This document shows, in pieces, positions 16,526-24,237 of a DNA stretch of 51,001 nucleotides. Each line of letters begins with the position of its first letter. Position 1 is the stretch's first letter. The notes under the pieces are model-generated. The model saw only the letters and a list, made by a program, of their open reading frames with translations. It had not been told where the DNA came from and did not search any database. Source of the DNA: Pseudonocardiaceae bacterium (GTDB lineage: Bacteria > Actinomycetota > Actinomycetes > Mycobacteriales > Pseudonocardiaceae); NCBI GenBank assembly GCA_009379845.1, contig WHSZ01000041.1:1-51001 (forward strand). Reading direction: 5' to 3'. The position numbers and the translations under genes were made by a program.

Positions 16526-17809
16526 TCATGGGGTGTCCTCGAGGTGGCGGCGGATGCGGGGATGCGTTTCGTACATGCGGGCGGCGACGATGATGCCGGA
16601 GACGGCGGTGATACCGGCGACGACCCAGACGGCGGCGCGGATGCCCCAGAGGTCGGCTGCGACGCCGGAGACGACGGCGCCTACGGCGAAGCCGCCGTCC
16701 CGCCAGAGCCGGTAGACGCCGACGGCACGGGCCCGCCAGGTGGGGTGCGCGACGTCGCCGATGACGGCGAGCAGGGTGGGGTAGACGAGCGCGGTGCCGG
16801 CGCCCAGTAGCACGGTGCCGGCGGCCCAGACGGCGAAGGTGTCCGCGAGCGCGATGAGTCCGAGCGCGGCCGCCTGGGTGAGCATGCCGGCGGTAATGAG
16901 GTGCTTGCGGCCGAGGCGGTCGGACAGTGGCCCGGTGATCAGCTGCCCGGCGCCCCAGACGGCGGGGTAGAGGGCGGTGAGGATGCCCATGTGCCCGATG
17001 GACAGACCGGCGGAGACGAACAGGATCGGAAAGATCCCCATGGCCAGGCCGTCGTTGAGGTTGTTGACCATGCCGGCCTGGCTGGCCGAGGACAGCGCCG
17101 GTTCGTGCACGCTGGTGTGCTCGAAGACCTCGCGGTTGCTCAGGCCCGCATGCAGGTGATCGTGCCGCCCGTCGGCGCGGGCGGTGTGCGTGCTCGCCTC
17201 CAGCCGGGCGTGCTCCCTGGTCTCCCGTACGAAGAACGCGGTGAGCCCGAGGCCGAGCGCCACGTAGCTGGCGCCGAGCAAGAATGGGGCCGGCCGCAGC
17301 CCGTAGCGGGCGGCGAGGTAGCCGGTCGCCGCGGCGGTGATCGCGACGGCGGCGTAGCCGGCGGCTTCGTTGAGCCCCATCGCGAGGCCGCGGCGCTCCG
17401 GCCCGGCGAGATCGATCTTCATGATCACGGTGGTGGACCACGTCAGGCCCTGATTGATACCGAGCAGCACGTTGGCAGCAACGATCCAGCCCCAGTTCGG
17501 TGCCCAGATCAGCATCAGTGGCACCGGCACCGCGATGAGCCAGCCGACCAGCAGCACCGGCTTGCGGCCGAACCGATCGGACCAGGTGCCCGCGAAGTAG
17601 TTGGTCGCCGCCTTCGTGACCCCGAACGCCAGCACGTAGGTCAGCAGCGCGGTGTACGCGGTGAGCCGGAATTCCTGCTCGGCAAGCAACGGCAGCACGT
17701 TGCGTTCCTGCCCGAGCACGCCGCCGACCAGGGCGTTGACCGCGACCAGCAAGCTGAACTGGGCGAGGTTGGCGCGCAACCCGAGCCGTGTCGGCCTGGT
17801 CGCGGTCAT
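16526..17809 (-). CDS. Major facilitator superfamily transporter of the sulfur module
   Basis: 427 residues with about twelve hydrophobic segments. MFS signatures appear as GTWSDRFGRKPVL in the first half and GPLSDRLGRKHLI in the second; a hydrophilic loop with REHARLEASTHTARADGRHD joins the halves. The substrate is unknown. The start overlaps the end of the MBL-rhodanese gene by 4 nt (17806-17809), so it is the second gene of a two-gene operon. Export or import of a sulfur compound is suggested by context only. Confidence 0.85.
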   Translation of the reverse strand: MTATRPTRLGLRANLAQFSLLVAVNALVGGVLGQERNVLPLLAEQEFRLTAYTALLTYVLAFGVTKAATNYFAGTWSDRFGRKPVLLVGWLIAVPVPLMLIWAPNWGWIVAANVLLGINQGLTWSTTVIMKIDLAGPERRGLAMGLNEAAGYAAVAITAAATGYLAARYGLRPAPFLLGASYVALGLGLTAFFVRETREHARLEASTHTARADGRHDHLHAGLSNREVFEHTSVHEPALSSASQAGMVNNLNDGLAMGIFPILFVSAGLSIGHMGILTALYPAVWGAGQLITGPLSDRLGRKHLITAGMLTQAAALGLIALADTFAVWAAGTVLLGAGTALVYPTLLAVIGDVAHPTWRARAVGVYRLWRDGGFAVGAVVSGVAADLWGIRAAVWVVAGITAVSGIIVAARMYETHPRIRRHLEDTP

Positions 17810-19167
17810 CCGCCGGTCTCCAGGGAACGGCCACTCGCGTGCGCCCAGTCGTCGGGTCCGCCCTCCAGCACGGCCAGATCGCGATGACCGGCCCGTTCGA
17901 GCAGGCTTGCCGCGCCCATCGCGCGCTCACCGTGCCCGCACATCACCACCGTTGGCTCATTCGGCAGCTCGCCGGCGCGTCCGGCGAGGTCACCGAGTTC
18001 GATGTGGGAGGCACCGGGGAGGTGTCCGGCGGCGAACTCGGGCGTCTGGCGGATGTCCAGGATCCGCATGCCGCCGATCTCCTCGGCGTTCAGCAGCCGA
18101 GTGCTGGTGGTCGGGTTCCCGTTCGCGGTCCAGGCGTCCAGCCCGCCGGCCAGCTCGCCGGCCACGTTGGTGTAGCCGATCTTGGCTGCCTGCCAGGCGA
18201 TCTCCGCGGGATCCTGCCCGGCTCCGCGCACCATGATCAACGGCCGGTCCTGCGGGGCGAGCCAGCCGAGCCAGGAGGCGAACACCGGGCGCAGCGGGAT
18301 GGACACCGCGCCCGGTATGTGGCCGGCGGCGAACTCCGGCACCGGCCGGGCGTCGATCAGCGCAGCACCGTCGGCCAGCAGCGATCGCACCGTGTGGACG
18401 TCCAATCCCGGCAGTGCGGGATCGGTGTCGAGCACAACGGGACCGCGGCGATTGATCTCGGCCAGACGCAGGAAATACGGCGGGAAGCTGCCGAGCGACC
18501 CGATGAGCGCCGTGACGAAGGCGTCCTCGTCGCCCGCGCGCAGCAACGGGTTGGTGGCCTTCTCCTGCCCGATCGTGCTGGTGCGCCGCGCCCCGGGTGG
18601 TGCGGAGCAGAACGAGCCCGCGCCGTGGGTCGGCCACACCGCCACGTCGTCCGGGAGCGCGGCCAGCCGCCGCAGGGACGCGTACTGCTGGCGGGCCAGC
18701 GCCTCGGTCTGCCGAGGGGAGACCAGATCGGTTCGGGCCGCCGCGCCCACCAGTAGCGAACCGCCGGTGAACACGCCCACCGGGGCGTCCCCGTCCAGCA
18801 GCAGGAACGACAGGTGTTCGTGGGTGTGGCCAGGGGTGCCGAGCGCACGAAGCCGCAGGCCGCCGAGATCGACCTCATCCCCTTCGTGGAGCCCGGTATG
18901 GGGGAACTCGCGACCTCCGGCCGCCGACCCGAGTATCTGGGTTCCCTCGGTCGCGGCCAGCTGGCGCGTACCGGAGACGAAGTCGGCGTGCAGGTGCGTA
19001 TCCGCGGCGAACGCCAGGGTCAGGCCGCGCCGCCGGGCGGCTTGCCACGCCGCGCGCAGATCGAGGCTGACGTCCACTACCAGTGCCCGGCCGTCGCCAA
19101 GATCCAGGAGATACGCGGAGTTGCCCAGACCTTCGTCAACGAGTGGAACCAGATCAATCGTTGCCAT
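17806..19167 (-). CDS. Metallo-beta-lactamase fold / double rhodanese protein (persulfide dioxygenase-like)
   Basis: 453 residues. The N-terminal metallo-beta-lactamase domain has ADTHLHADFVSGTRQLA and GTPGHTHEHLSFLL as iron/zinc ligand motifs, as in persulfide dioxygenase (ETHE1)-like enzymes. Two rhodanese domains follow. The first (ALIDARPVPEFAAGHIPGA) has MVRGAG where the catalytic cysteine loop is expected, so it is probably inactive. The second has the cysteine in VVMCGHGERAMG. AGGAGG precedes the ATG at 19167 by 8 nt. It is divergent from an ArsR-rhodanese regulator and followed by an MFS gene, forming a likely persulfide or thiosulfate handling unit. Confidence 0.85.
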   Translation of the reverse strand: MATIDLVPLVDEGLGNSAYLLDLGDGRALVVDVSLDLRAAWQAARRRGLTLAFAADTHLHADFVSGTRQLAATEGTQILGSAAGGREFPHTGLHEGDEVDLGGLRLRALGTPGHTHEHLSFLLLDGDAPVGVFTGGSLLVGAAARTDLVSPRQTEALARQQYASLRRLAALPDDVAVWPTHGAGSFCSAPPGARRTSTIGQEKATNPLLRAGDEDAFVTALIGSLGSFPPYFLRLAEINRRGPVVLDTDPALPGLDVHTVRSLLADGAALIDARPVPEFAAGHIPGAVSIPLRPVFASWLGWLAPQDRPLIMVRGAGQDPAEIAWQAAKIGYTNVAGELAGGLDAWTANGNPTTSTRLLNAEEIGGMRILDIRQTPEFAAGHLPGASHIELGDLAGRAGELPNEPTVVMCGHGERAMGAASLLERAGHRDLAVLEGGPDDWAHASGRSLETGG

Positions 19168-19199
19168 GACGAACCTCCTGGCCACCCGTTATACACTAT

Positions 19200-19215
19200 T
19201 CCAAGGAAGATTGGA
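19200..19215. promoter_or_regulatory. Inverted repeat before the ArsR-rhodanese gene
   Basis: TCCAA and TTGGA flank 6 nt, next to a TATACA-like box at about 19190-19195. The gap between the two divergent genes is only 54 bp, so this is a reasonable ArsR operator; it overlaps the regulator's ribosome-binding site. Confidence 0.5.
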
Positions 19216-19221
19216 GAAGTG

Positions 19222-19872
19222 ATGGGTGATCGGGACGCGAAGGCGGCGTTGTTCGACCAGTTCGCCCGTGTTGGCAAGGCACTGGGGAGCGGTAAGCGCC
19301 TGGAGTTGCTGGATCTGCTCGCGCAGGGGGAGCGGACGGTCGAGTCACTGGCCCGGGCCGCCGAGCTGGGTTTGACCACGGCTTCGGCGCACCTGCAGAC
19401 CCTGAAGCGGGCAAATCTGGTTGCCACCCGCCGAGAGGGCACCAAGGTGCACTACCGGCTCGCGGGTACCGATGTCGCGCAGCTGTACGCACTGGTCCGC
19501 ACGGTCGCCAGCGCGCACCTGCCCGATGTGGACGCCGCCAGCGCCGCGTATTTCGGCCCGGACACCGAGCAGGTCAGCCGGGAGGAGCTGGTGCGCCGTG
19601 CCGGGTCGGGGGACGTCGTCGTGCTGGACGTGCGCCCCTACGAGGAGTTCGCCGCCGGGCACATTCCCGGCGCGATCTCGGTGCCGGTCGAGGAACTCGC
19701 CGACCAGCTCGCGGAGCTTCCGGCCGACCAGGAGATCGTCGCGTACTGCCGCGGCGCTTACTGCGTGCTCGCCCACGAGGCCGTCCGGCTGCTCGCCGCG
19801 CACGGCCGGCGCGCCCGCCGCCTCACCGAGGGCATGCTCGAGTGGCGACTGGCCGAGCTGCCCGTGGCTTAG
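19222..19872 (+). CDS. ArsR-family helix-turn-helix fused to a rhodanese domain
   Basis: 216 residues. Residues ~1-100 form an ArsR winged helix (RVGKALGSGKRLELLDLLAQ, LTTASAHLQTLKRANLVATR, REGTKVHYRL). Residues ~120-216 form a rhodanese (VVVLDVRPYEEFAAGHIPGA) with the active-site loop YCRGAYC, containing two cysteines. The ArsR part has no cysteine, unlike the thiol sensors BigR/SqrR, so the sulfur signal is probably read by the rhodanese loop; this is inference. The ATG at 19222 follows GGAG; a GTG three bases earlier is also in frame. It probably represses the divergent MBL-rhodanese/MFS operon. Confidence 0.87.
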   Translation: MGDRDAKAALFDQFARVGKALGSGKRLELLDLLAQGERTVESLARAAELGLTTASAHLQTLKRANLVATRREGTKVHYRLAGTDVAQLYALVRTVASAHLPDVDAASAAYFGPDTEQVSREELVRRAGSGDVVVLDVRPYEEFAAGHIPGAISVPVEELADQLAELPADQEIVAYCRGAYCVLAHEAVRLLAAHGRRARRLTEGMLEWRLAELPVA

Positions 19873-19885
19873 CTGGGTCGGGTGC

Positions 19886-21058
19886 TCACCACGTCACGGG
19901 GAGCTCGGTCAGGCCACCGGTGAGCACGTCGCGGCGCACGGTCAGCTCGTCGACGGGGACGGTCAGGCGCATCGTCGGGAAGCGGGAAACCAGCTCGGAG
20001 AACGCCGCCTGCAGCTCGATACGGGCCAGCGGCGCTCCGATGCAGTAGCGCGGGCCGTGCCCGAAGCTGAGATGGGCGGGCTGGCGAGTGATGTCGACGT
20101 GGTCCGGGTCGGCGAAGACCGCTGGATCGTGGTTGGCTGCTCCGTTGTCCAGCAGCACCAAGTCTCCCTTGTGCACGGTGACCTCGCCGATCTCCAGGTC
20201 GGTCCGGGCGTAGCGCGGTATCCCGCCACCGCCCTTGCCCGGCGCCCGCAGCAGCTCCTCGACCGCGTTCGGCACCAGGCTCGGATCGTCCACCAGCGCC
20301 TGCCATTGGCTAGGATTGGTCAACAGCAACAAGGCGCCGAGTCCGATCTGGACGACGGTGGTCTCGTGGCCGGCGAACAGTAGCGCCATGGACAGCATGG
20401 CGATCTCCTCGTCGGCTACGCCGTCGGTGCCGCACAGCCGGGAGATCACGTCGTCGCCGGGATCCCGGCGCTTGCGCGTCACCAACCGCTGGCCGTAGCC
20501 GAACAGGTCGGCAAGTCCCTGCTCGGAGCGGGCCCGGTCGCGGACGTTGCCGGCGGCCTGGGACCAGGCTCGGAAGTCGTCCCGATCCTCATACGGCACG
20601 CCGAGCAGCTCGCAGATCACCAGGATCGGCAGCGGCAGGGCGAGCGTGGTGTGCAGATCGGCCGGTGGCCCATGCTCGGCCTGCTCGTCAAGCAGCCGGG
20701 CGGTCAACGTCTCGACGCGGGAGCGCAGTGCCCGCATCCGCTTCGGGGTGAAGTGCGGCTGCAGCAGCGAGCGCATCCGGGCGTTGTCGGCCTGCTCGGT
20801 GTCGAAATCCCCAAGCGGGCCGCCGAACAGAGTCGACTCGCCGGTCCGCGCCGCGTGCTCCGGATCCGGGTGGGAACGGCCGAGCCGATCGTCGGACATC
20901 AGCCGCCGCACGTCCGCATAGCCGGTGACCAGCCACGCCTTGTCGCCCACGGCCGTGCAGACCTGATGGATCGTGCCTCGGGACTGGAGCGTGCGCAGCA
21001 GCGGCGCGACATCCAACGGATGTCCCTGCTCGAAGGGCAGCTGAACCGGCACGCTCAT
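19886..21058 (-). CDS. Cytochrome P450
   Basis: 390 residues, a soluble bacterial class I P450. The I-helix motif is LLFAGHETTVVQ (AGxxT), the K-helix ExxR lies in NAVEELLR, and the haem loop is SFGHGPRYCIGAPLAR with the ligand cysteine near residue 338. The sequence resembles actinobacterial CYP105/107-type enzymes that oxidise drugs or secondary metabolites. No ferredoxin or reductase gene is adjacent. The ATG at 21058 is preferred because GAGG lies upstream and the longer reading would cover the promoter. A TetR gene is divergent across an operator-like palindrome. Confidence 0.9.
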   Translation of the reverse strand: MSVPVQLPFEQGHPLDVAPLLRTLQSRGTIHQVCTAVGDKAWLVTGYADVRRLMSDDRLGRSHPDPEHAARTGESTLFGGPLGDFDTEQADNARMRSLLQPHFTPKRMRALRSRVETLTARLLDEQAEHGPPADLHTTLALPLPILVICELLGVPYEDRDDFRAWSQAAGNVRDRARSEQGLADLFGYGQRLVTRKRRDPGDDVISRLCGTDGVADEEIAMLSMALLFAGHETTVVQIGLGALLLLTNPSQWQALVDDPSLVPNAVEELLRAPGKGGGGIPRYARTDLEIGEVTVHKGDLVLLDNGAANHDPAVFADPDHVDITRQPAHLSFGHGPRYCIGAPLARIELQAAFSELVSRFPTMRLTVPVDELTVRRDVLTGGLTELPVTW

Positions 21059-21085
21059 GGCGACCTCGTGACATTTACTTGCCTG

Positions 21086-21121
21086 TGTATATCTTTGTGT
21101 AAACAAATCTAGATGTATACT
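21086..21121. promoter_or_regulatory. Divergent promoters and TetR operator between P450 and TetR genes
   Basis: The near-perfect palindrome TTTGTGTAAACAAA (21094-21107) lies between two opposed -10 boxes, TATACA on the minus strand (about 21086-21091) and TATACT on the plus strand (21116-21121). A TetR dimer bound there would cover both -35 regions. Confidence 0.65.
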
Positions 21122-21146
21122 GACGAGTAAACAAGAGGAGGTTTGC

Positions 21147-21725
21147 GTGACCGAAACCGCGCGGCGGATGCCTCGTGCCGAACGGCGCGAGCAGATCCTG
21201 GACGCGGCGACCCGCGCGTTCGCCCGCGGTGGCTACGCCGCCACCAGCCTCGACGACCTGGCTACCGAAGCGGGTATCACGCGCGTGCTCCTCTACCGGC
21301 ACTTCGATTCGAAGACGGACCTCTACCGAGCCGTGCTGGACCGGGCCTGCGCGCGGCTCGACGACTCCGTCGGGTCCGACAATTTCGACGAGACCAGCAT
21401 CCCCGCGTTGCTGCGCGCCGCCTCGGAAGATCCGGAGGGTTTCCGGCTGCTGTTCCGGCACGCGGCAAGGGAACCGGAGTTCCGGGACGTGATCGACGCG
21501 CTTCGGAGCAGCTCGACGGATGTTGCCAGGCGTCACCTCGCCGACCGGATCCCGGACGAGCGCTGGCGGAACTGGGCGGCGCGGCTCGTCCCGACGGTCG
21601 CGCTGGAAGCGGTCATCGCCTGGTTGGACGCCGGCCAACCCGACCCCGAGCGCGCGCCCGAACGCATCGGGCGGGCCATCGACGGCGTGATCGACGCAGC
21701 AGGTGGCACCGGCTGGGGTCGGTGA
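21147..21725 (+). CDS. TetR-family transcriptional repressor
   Basis: 192 residues. The N-terminal helix-turn-helix spans about residues 12-58 (RREQILDAATRAFARGGYAA, TSLDDLATEAGITRVLLYRH), followed by a helical ligand domain. The start is a GTG at 21147 preceded by AAGAGGAGG. It probably represses itself and the divergent P450 gene. The last codons and the stop fall in a 12-bp tandem repeat, so copy-number change there could alter the C-terminus. Confidence 0.9.
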   Translation: MTETARRMPRAERREQILDAATRAFARGGYAATSLDDLATEAGITRVLLYRHFDSKTDLYRAVLDRACARLDDSVGSDNFDETSIPALLRAASEDPEGFRLLFRHAAREPEFRDVIDALRSSSTDVARRHLADRIPDERWRNWAARLVPTVALEAVIAWLDAGQPDPERAPERIGRAIDGVIDAAGGTGWGR

Positions 21726-21753
21726 CCCAGTCGGTGACCCAGTCGGTGACCCC
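21719..21753. repeat. Three tandem copies of a 12-bp unit across the TetR stop
   Basis: The unit TCGGTGACCCAG occurs at 21719, 21731 and 21743 (last copy lacks the final base match). The first copy contains the TetR stop codon TGA. Confidence 0.85.
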
Positions 21754-21810
21754 AACGGACAGTGCGCGCCGGTTGTCCGCCGCGCGCACCACGGCTGCGC
21801 GCCAGGACCG

Positions 21811-22581
21811 TCAGAGCGCGAACGGATTCTCGTCGGACGCGACGGCCGCGAACAGCGCGGACCCGAACTTGGAGTACAGGTGCCGCTGCAGGCCCGGCCC
21901 GAAGCTCACCTTGGCGACGCCGAGCGCGGCGAGCTCGGCAAGCGACAGCTTGCCGAGCGGCCCGTACCCCACATTGATGGGACCCGGAATGCCCTCGACC
22001 AGAGCTCGGATCACATCGGGATCCGCGACGGCGATCGGATAGACGCAGTCCGCGCCGGCCGCGAGGTACCGCGTGCCGCGGTCGAGGGTGGCCGCGAGCT
22101 GCGCCTCCGGCGACCCGGCACGGCGCAGGAACGAGTCCGTACGCGCGTTGATGACCAAGTCCACGCCACCAGAAACCGCGGCGGCACGCACCGCGGCCAG
22201 GAAATCCGCCTGCTCGGCGGCATCGATCATCTCCCCGCTCGGCGGGTTCGAGTCCTCCAGATTCAACCCGGCGGCCCCAGTCGCGGCGAATCGCTCGACC
22301 AGCTCGGCTGGCGCGAGCCGGTAGCCACGCTCGAAGTCAACGGTCACCGGCAGGCTCACCGCCCGGACGATCCGTTCGGTCGCGGCCAACACCTCTTCGA
22401 CCGGGGCCGCCTCTCCGTCGTCGTAGCCGAGAATTCCGGCAGTCGCGGCGCTACTCGTGGCCACGACCGGGAACCCGGCCGAGGTGACCAGCCGTGCCGA
22501 GGCCGCGTCCCACGCGTTGGGCAGCACCAGCGGATCACCGGCCACGTGCAGCGTGCGGAGCGTGGCGGCCTGGTCATTCAT
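21811..22581 (-). CDS. Isocitrate lyase / PEP mutase superfamily enzyme
   Basis: 256 residues. Family motifs are PLVLPNAWDAASARLV at the N-terminus, the GYDDGE segment, PVTVDFERGY and LNLEDSNPPSGEM, which carry the Mg-binding acidic residues, and VINARTDSFLR. The family includes 2-methylisocitrate lyase, oxaloacetate hydrolase and PEP phosphonomutase, but the active-site loop resembles the poorly characterised subgroup rather than any of these. GGAGG lies 7 nt before the ATG. The gene stands alone between the TetR gene and a direct repeat. Confidence 0.87.
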   Translation of the reverse strand: MNDQAATLRTLHVAGDPLVLPNAWDAASARLVTSAGFPVVATSSAATAGILGYDDGEAAPVEEVLAATERIVRAVSLPVTVDFERGYRLAPAELVERFAATGAAGLNLEDSNPPSGEMIDAAEQADFLAAVRAAAVSGGVDLVINARTDSFLRRAGSPEAQLAATLDRGTRYLAAGADCVYPIAVADPDVIRALVEGIPGPINVGYGPLGKLSLAELAALGVAKVSFGPGLQRHLYSKFGSALFAAVASDENPFAL

Positions 22582-22709
22582 GGTGTCCTCCAGGTCATGG
22601 ATGTCTTCCGCACTGTCTCAGGCGGGCTCGGGGACCAGGCACGGCGACTGGCCGAGACGATCCTGTCGACCGGCGCGCTGCGGCCGGACGTGTCGTGACA
22701 AACCATGGC

Positions 22710-22742
22710 TGTATAACGACCTATACGGCGCGGCTTTGGTGC
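22710..22742. repeat. Direct repeat copy 2 (TATA-palindrome repeat)
   Basis: Same orientation and near-identical to 16420-16454: TGTATAAC, two variable bases, CCTATACGGCGCGG, then CTTTGGTGC. It lies between the start of the PEP-mutase-family gene and the 3' end of the small minus-strand gene. The two copies are 6.3 kb apart. Confidence 0.8.
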
Positions 22743-22748
22743 CCGATA

Positions 22749-23072
22749 TCAGGTGGGCTCGGCAGAAGAAGCATCGAGGAAGCGGGCCGGCCAGCGCATC
22801 CGGATCGAGCCACGTAGCGTGCGCTCGCCGTAAGGGCTCGCGCCGGTGCGGTACACCGCGACCAGCCAGGTGCCCGGTTTCGCCCGCACCCGCCCCAGAA
22901 AGTCCTCGGCGCAGCCACGCGTGTAGTAGCTGAAGTACTCTTCCGGCGTCATTCCGCGGCGTCGCAGCACCCAGCCTTGGTCCTCCACGATCTCGGTGTA
23001 TTCGTGCAGGTAATGACCCTTGCGGAGCTCACGTCGGTATTCGATGTGGTGCCAGTAGTCCCAGAGTGGCAT
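22749..23072 (-). CDS. Small uncharacterised protein, 107 residues
   Basis: I do not recognise this family. The protein is soluble, rich in aromatic and charged residues (MPLWDYWHHIEYRRELRKGH, PEEYFSYYTRGCAEDFLG), with a later part that looks beta-rich (GTWLVAVYRTGASPYGERTL). Coding bias in the third position favours this frame. The ATG at 23072 is used; a GTG at 23102 would add ten residues. Neither has a clear ribosome-binding site. It is divergent from the HTH/DUF397 pair across a gap containing the palindrome TTTCGAAA, so common control is possible. Confidence 0.6.
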   Translation of the reverse strand: MPLWDYWHHIEYRRELRKGHYLHEYTEIVEDQGWVLRRRGMTPEEYFSYYTRGCAEDFLGRVRAKPGTWLVAVYRTGASPYGERTLRGSIRMRWPARFLDASSAEPT

Positions 23073-23177
23073 TGCGCCAAGGGTGCGGACGGAACCACGC
23101 ACCGAATTTGGCGTTTCGAAATTCCGCTCCGGGATTGCGCGGGCATGATGGGCACACCGTGTGTCGGGAGGTAACCG

Positions 23178-24023
23178 GTGGGTGAGCAGATGTCGCTGCC
23201 GTTTCGGCGGAGAAGACTCGGCAAGGTGTTGCGCGAGCTGCGGGAGGCGGCGCGGCTCACGCCGTCCGAGGTGTCCGCGCGGCTGGAGTTCTCTCCGGCG
23301 CGGATGAGCCGGATGGAAAGCGGGCAGACCGCGCCCGAGCCGGTAGTTCTCAAGGCGTTGCTGGACGTGTACGGGGTGCCGGCCAGCGACTGGGGGCCGT
23401 ACCTGGAGCTCGGCAAGGAAGCGCGGAAGAAGGGCTGGTGGCAGGCGTACGGCCTGTCCGCGATGGGCTATGTAGGACTGGAAGCGGCGGCCAGCTCAGT
23501 GCGGGACTACGAGCTCGCTTACGTGCCAGGGTTGTTGCAGACCGAGGAGTACATCCGAGCTGTCCTCAGCCAGAACCCGGCTGGTTTCAAGCCGAGACAG
23601 TTCGAGAACGAGGTCGAGGTCCGGTTGATCCGGCAGCGGCGGCTGACCGAGGAAGAAGACATGCTGACACTGACGGCGATCGTGGACGAGGGAGTGTTGC
23701 GCCGTCCGGTTGGTGGTGTGCAGGTGATGCGAGCCCAGCTATACCGTTTGACTGTGCTCGCCGAATTGCCAAGGGTGACTCTTCAGGTCGTGCCTACGTC
23801 CGCGGGTGCGCATCCGGGCATGATGAGCGCATTTACGATCCTCAGCTTTCCGGATGCGGAAGACCGCGATATCGCCCACATCGCGCATGTGGCCGGGTCG
23901 GTGCAGTTGGAAAAGGCCGAGCAGGTAAGCACTTGTACACTCAGATTTGATCGGCTGCGGACCGAGGCGCTAACCCCGTCTGCGTCGGCGGAATTGATTG
24001 AGCGAGTTGCCACCGAGCTGTAG
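23178..24023 (+). CDS. Helix-turn-helix regulator with DUF5753 domain
   Basis: 281 residues. An XRE helix-turn-helix occupies about residues 12-70 (LGKVLRELREAARLTPSEVS, FSPARMSRMESGQTAPEPVV), followed by the ligand-like DUF5753 domain (YVPGLLQTEEYIRAVLSQNP, DEGVLRRPVGG, THLQVVP-like LPRVTLQVVPTSAGAHPGMM). Such proteins are abundant in actinomycetes, paired with small DUF397 proteins as the WhiJ-type modules that influence development and antibiotic production. The start is a GTG at 23178 with GGGAGG upstream. The DUF397 gene follows by 22 bp. Confidence 0.9.
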   Translation: MGEQMSLPFRRRRLGKVLRELREAARLTPSEVSARLEFSPARMSRMESGQTAPEPVVLKALLDVYGVPASDWGPYLELGKEARKKGWWQAYGLSAMGYVGLEAAASSVRDYELAYVPGLLQTEEYIRAVLSQNPAGFKPRQFENEVEVRLIRQRRLTEEEDMLTLTAIVDEGVLRRPVGGVQVMRAQLYRLTVLAELPRVTLQVVPTSAGAHPGMMSAFTILSFPDAEDRDIAHIAHVAGSVQLEKAEQVSTCTLRFDRLRTEALTPSASAELIERVATEL

Positions 24024-24045
24024 GTGCGAAGTGAGGCGATGCACG

Positions 24046-24237
24046 ATGTCCACTGTGGACATGTCGGACGCCCGGTGGCGCAAGAGCTCCCGCAGCGGCG
24101 ACGGGGGCCAGGACAACTGCGTCGAGGTCGCCTTCACTGGCACGGCGATCGCCGTCCGCGACTCCAAGAACCCCAGCGGGCCGGTCGTGGTCATCGACCG
24201 AACTCACTGGCTCACCTTCACCCGCGATCTGCCCTAG
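24046..24237 (+). CDS. DUF397 protein, partner of the upstream HTH regulator
   Basis: 63 residues with the diagnostic DUF397 pattern: ARWRKSSRSGDGGQDNCVEV near the N-terminus and VAVRDSKNPSG-like AIAVRDSKNPSGPVVVI, ending THWLTFTRDL. DUF397 proteins act with their HTH partner as small modulators. GAGGCGA precedes the ATG. The first codons (MSTVDM) form the palindrome ATGTCCAC/GTGGACAT around a single base, so the start codon may sit in an RNA hairpin. The 3' end overlaps the convergent LysR gene by 4 nt. Confidence 0.92.
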   Translation: MSTVDMSDARWRKSSRSGDGGQDNCVEVAFTGTAIAVRDSKNPSGPVVVIDRTHWLTFTRDLP

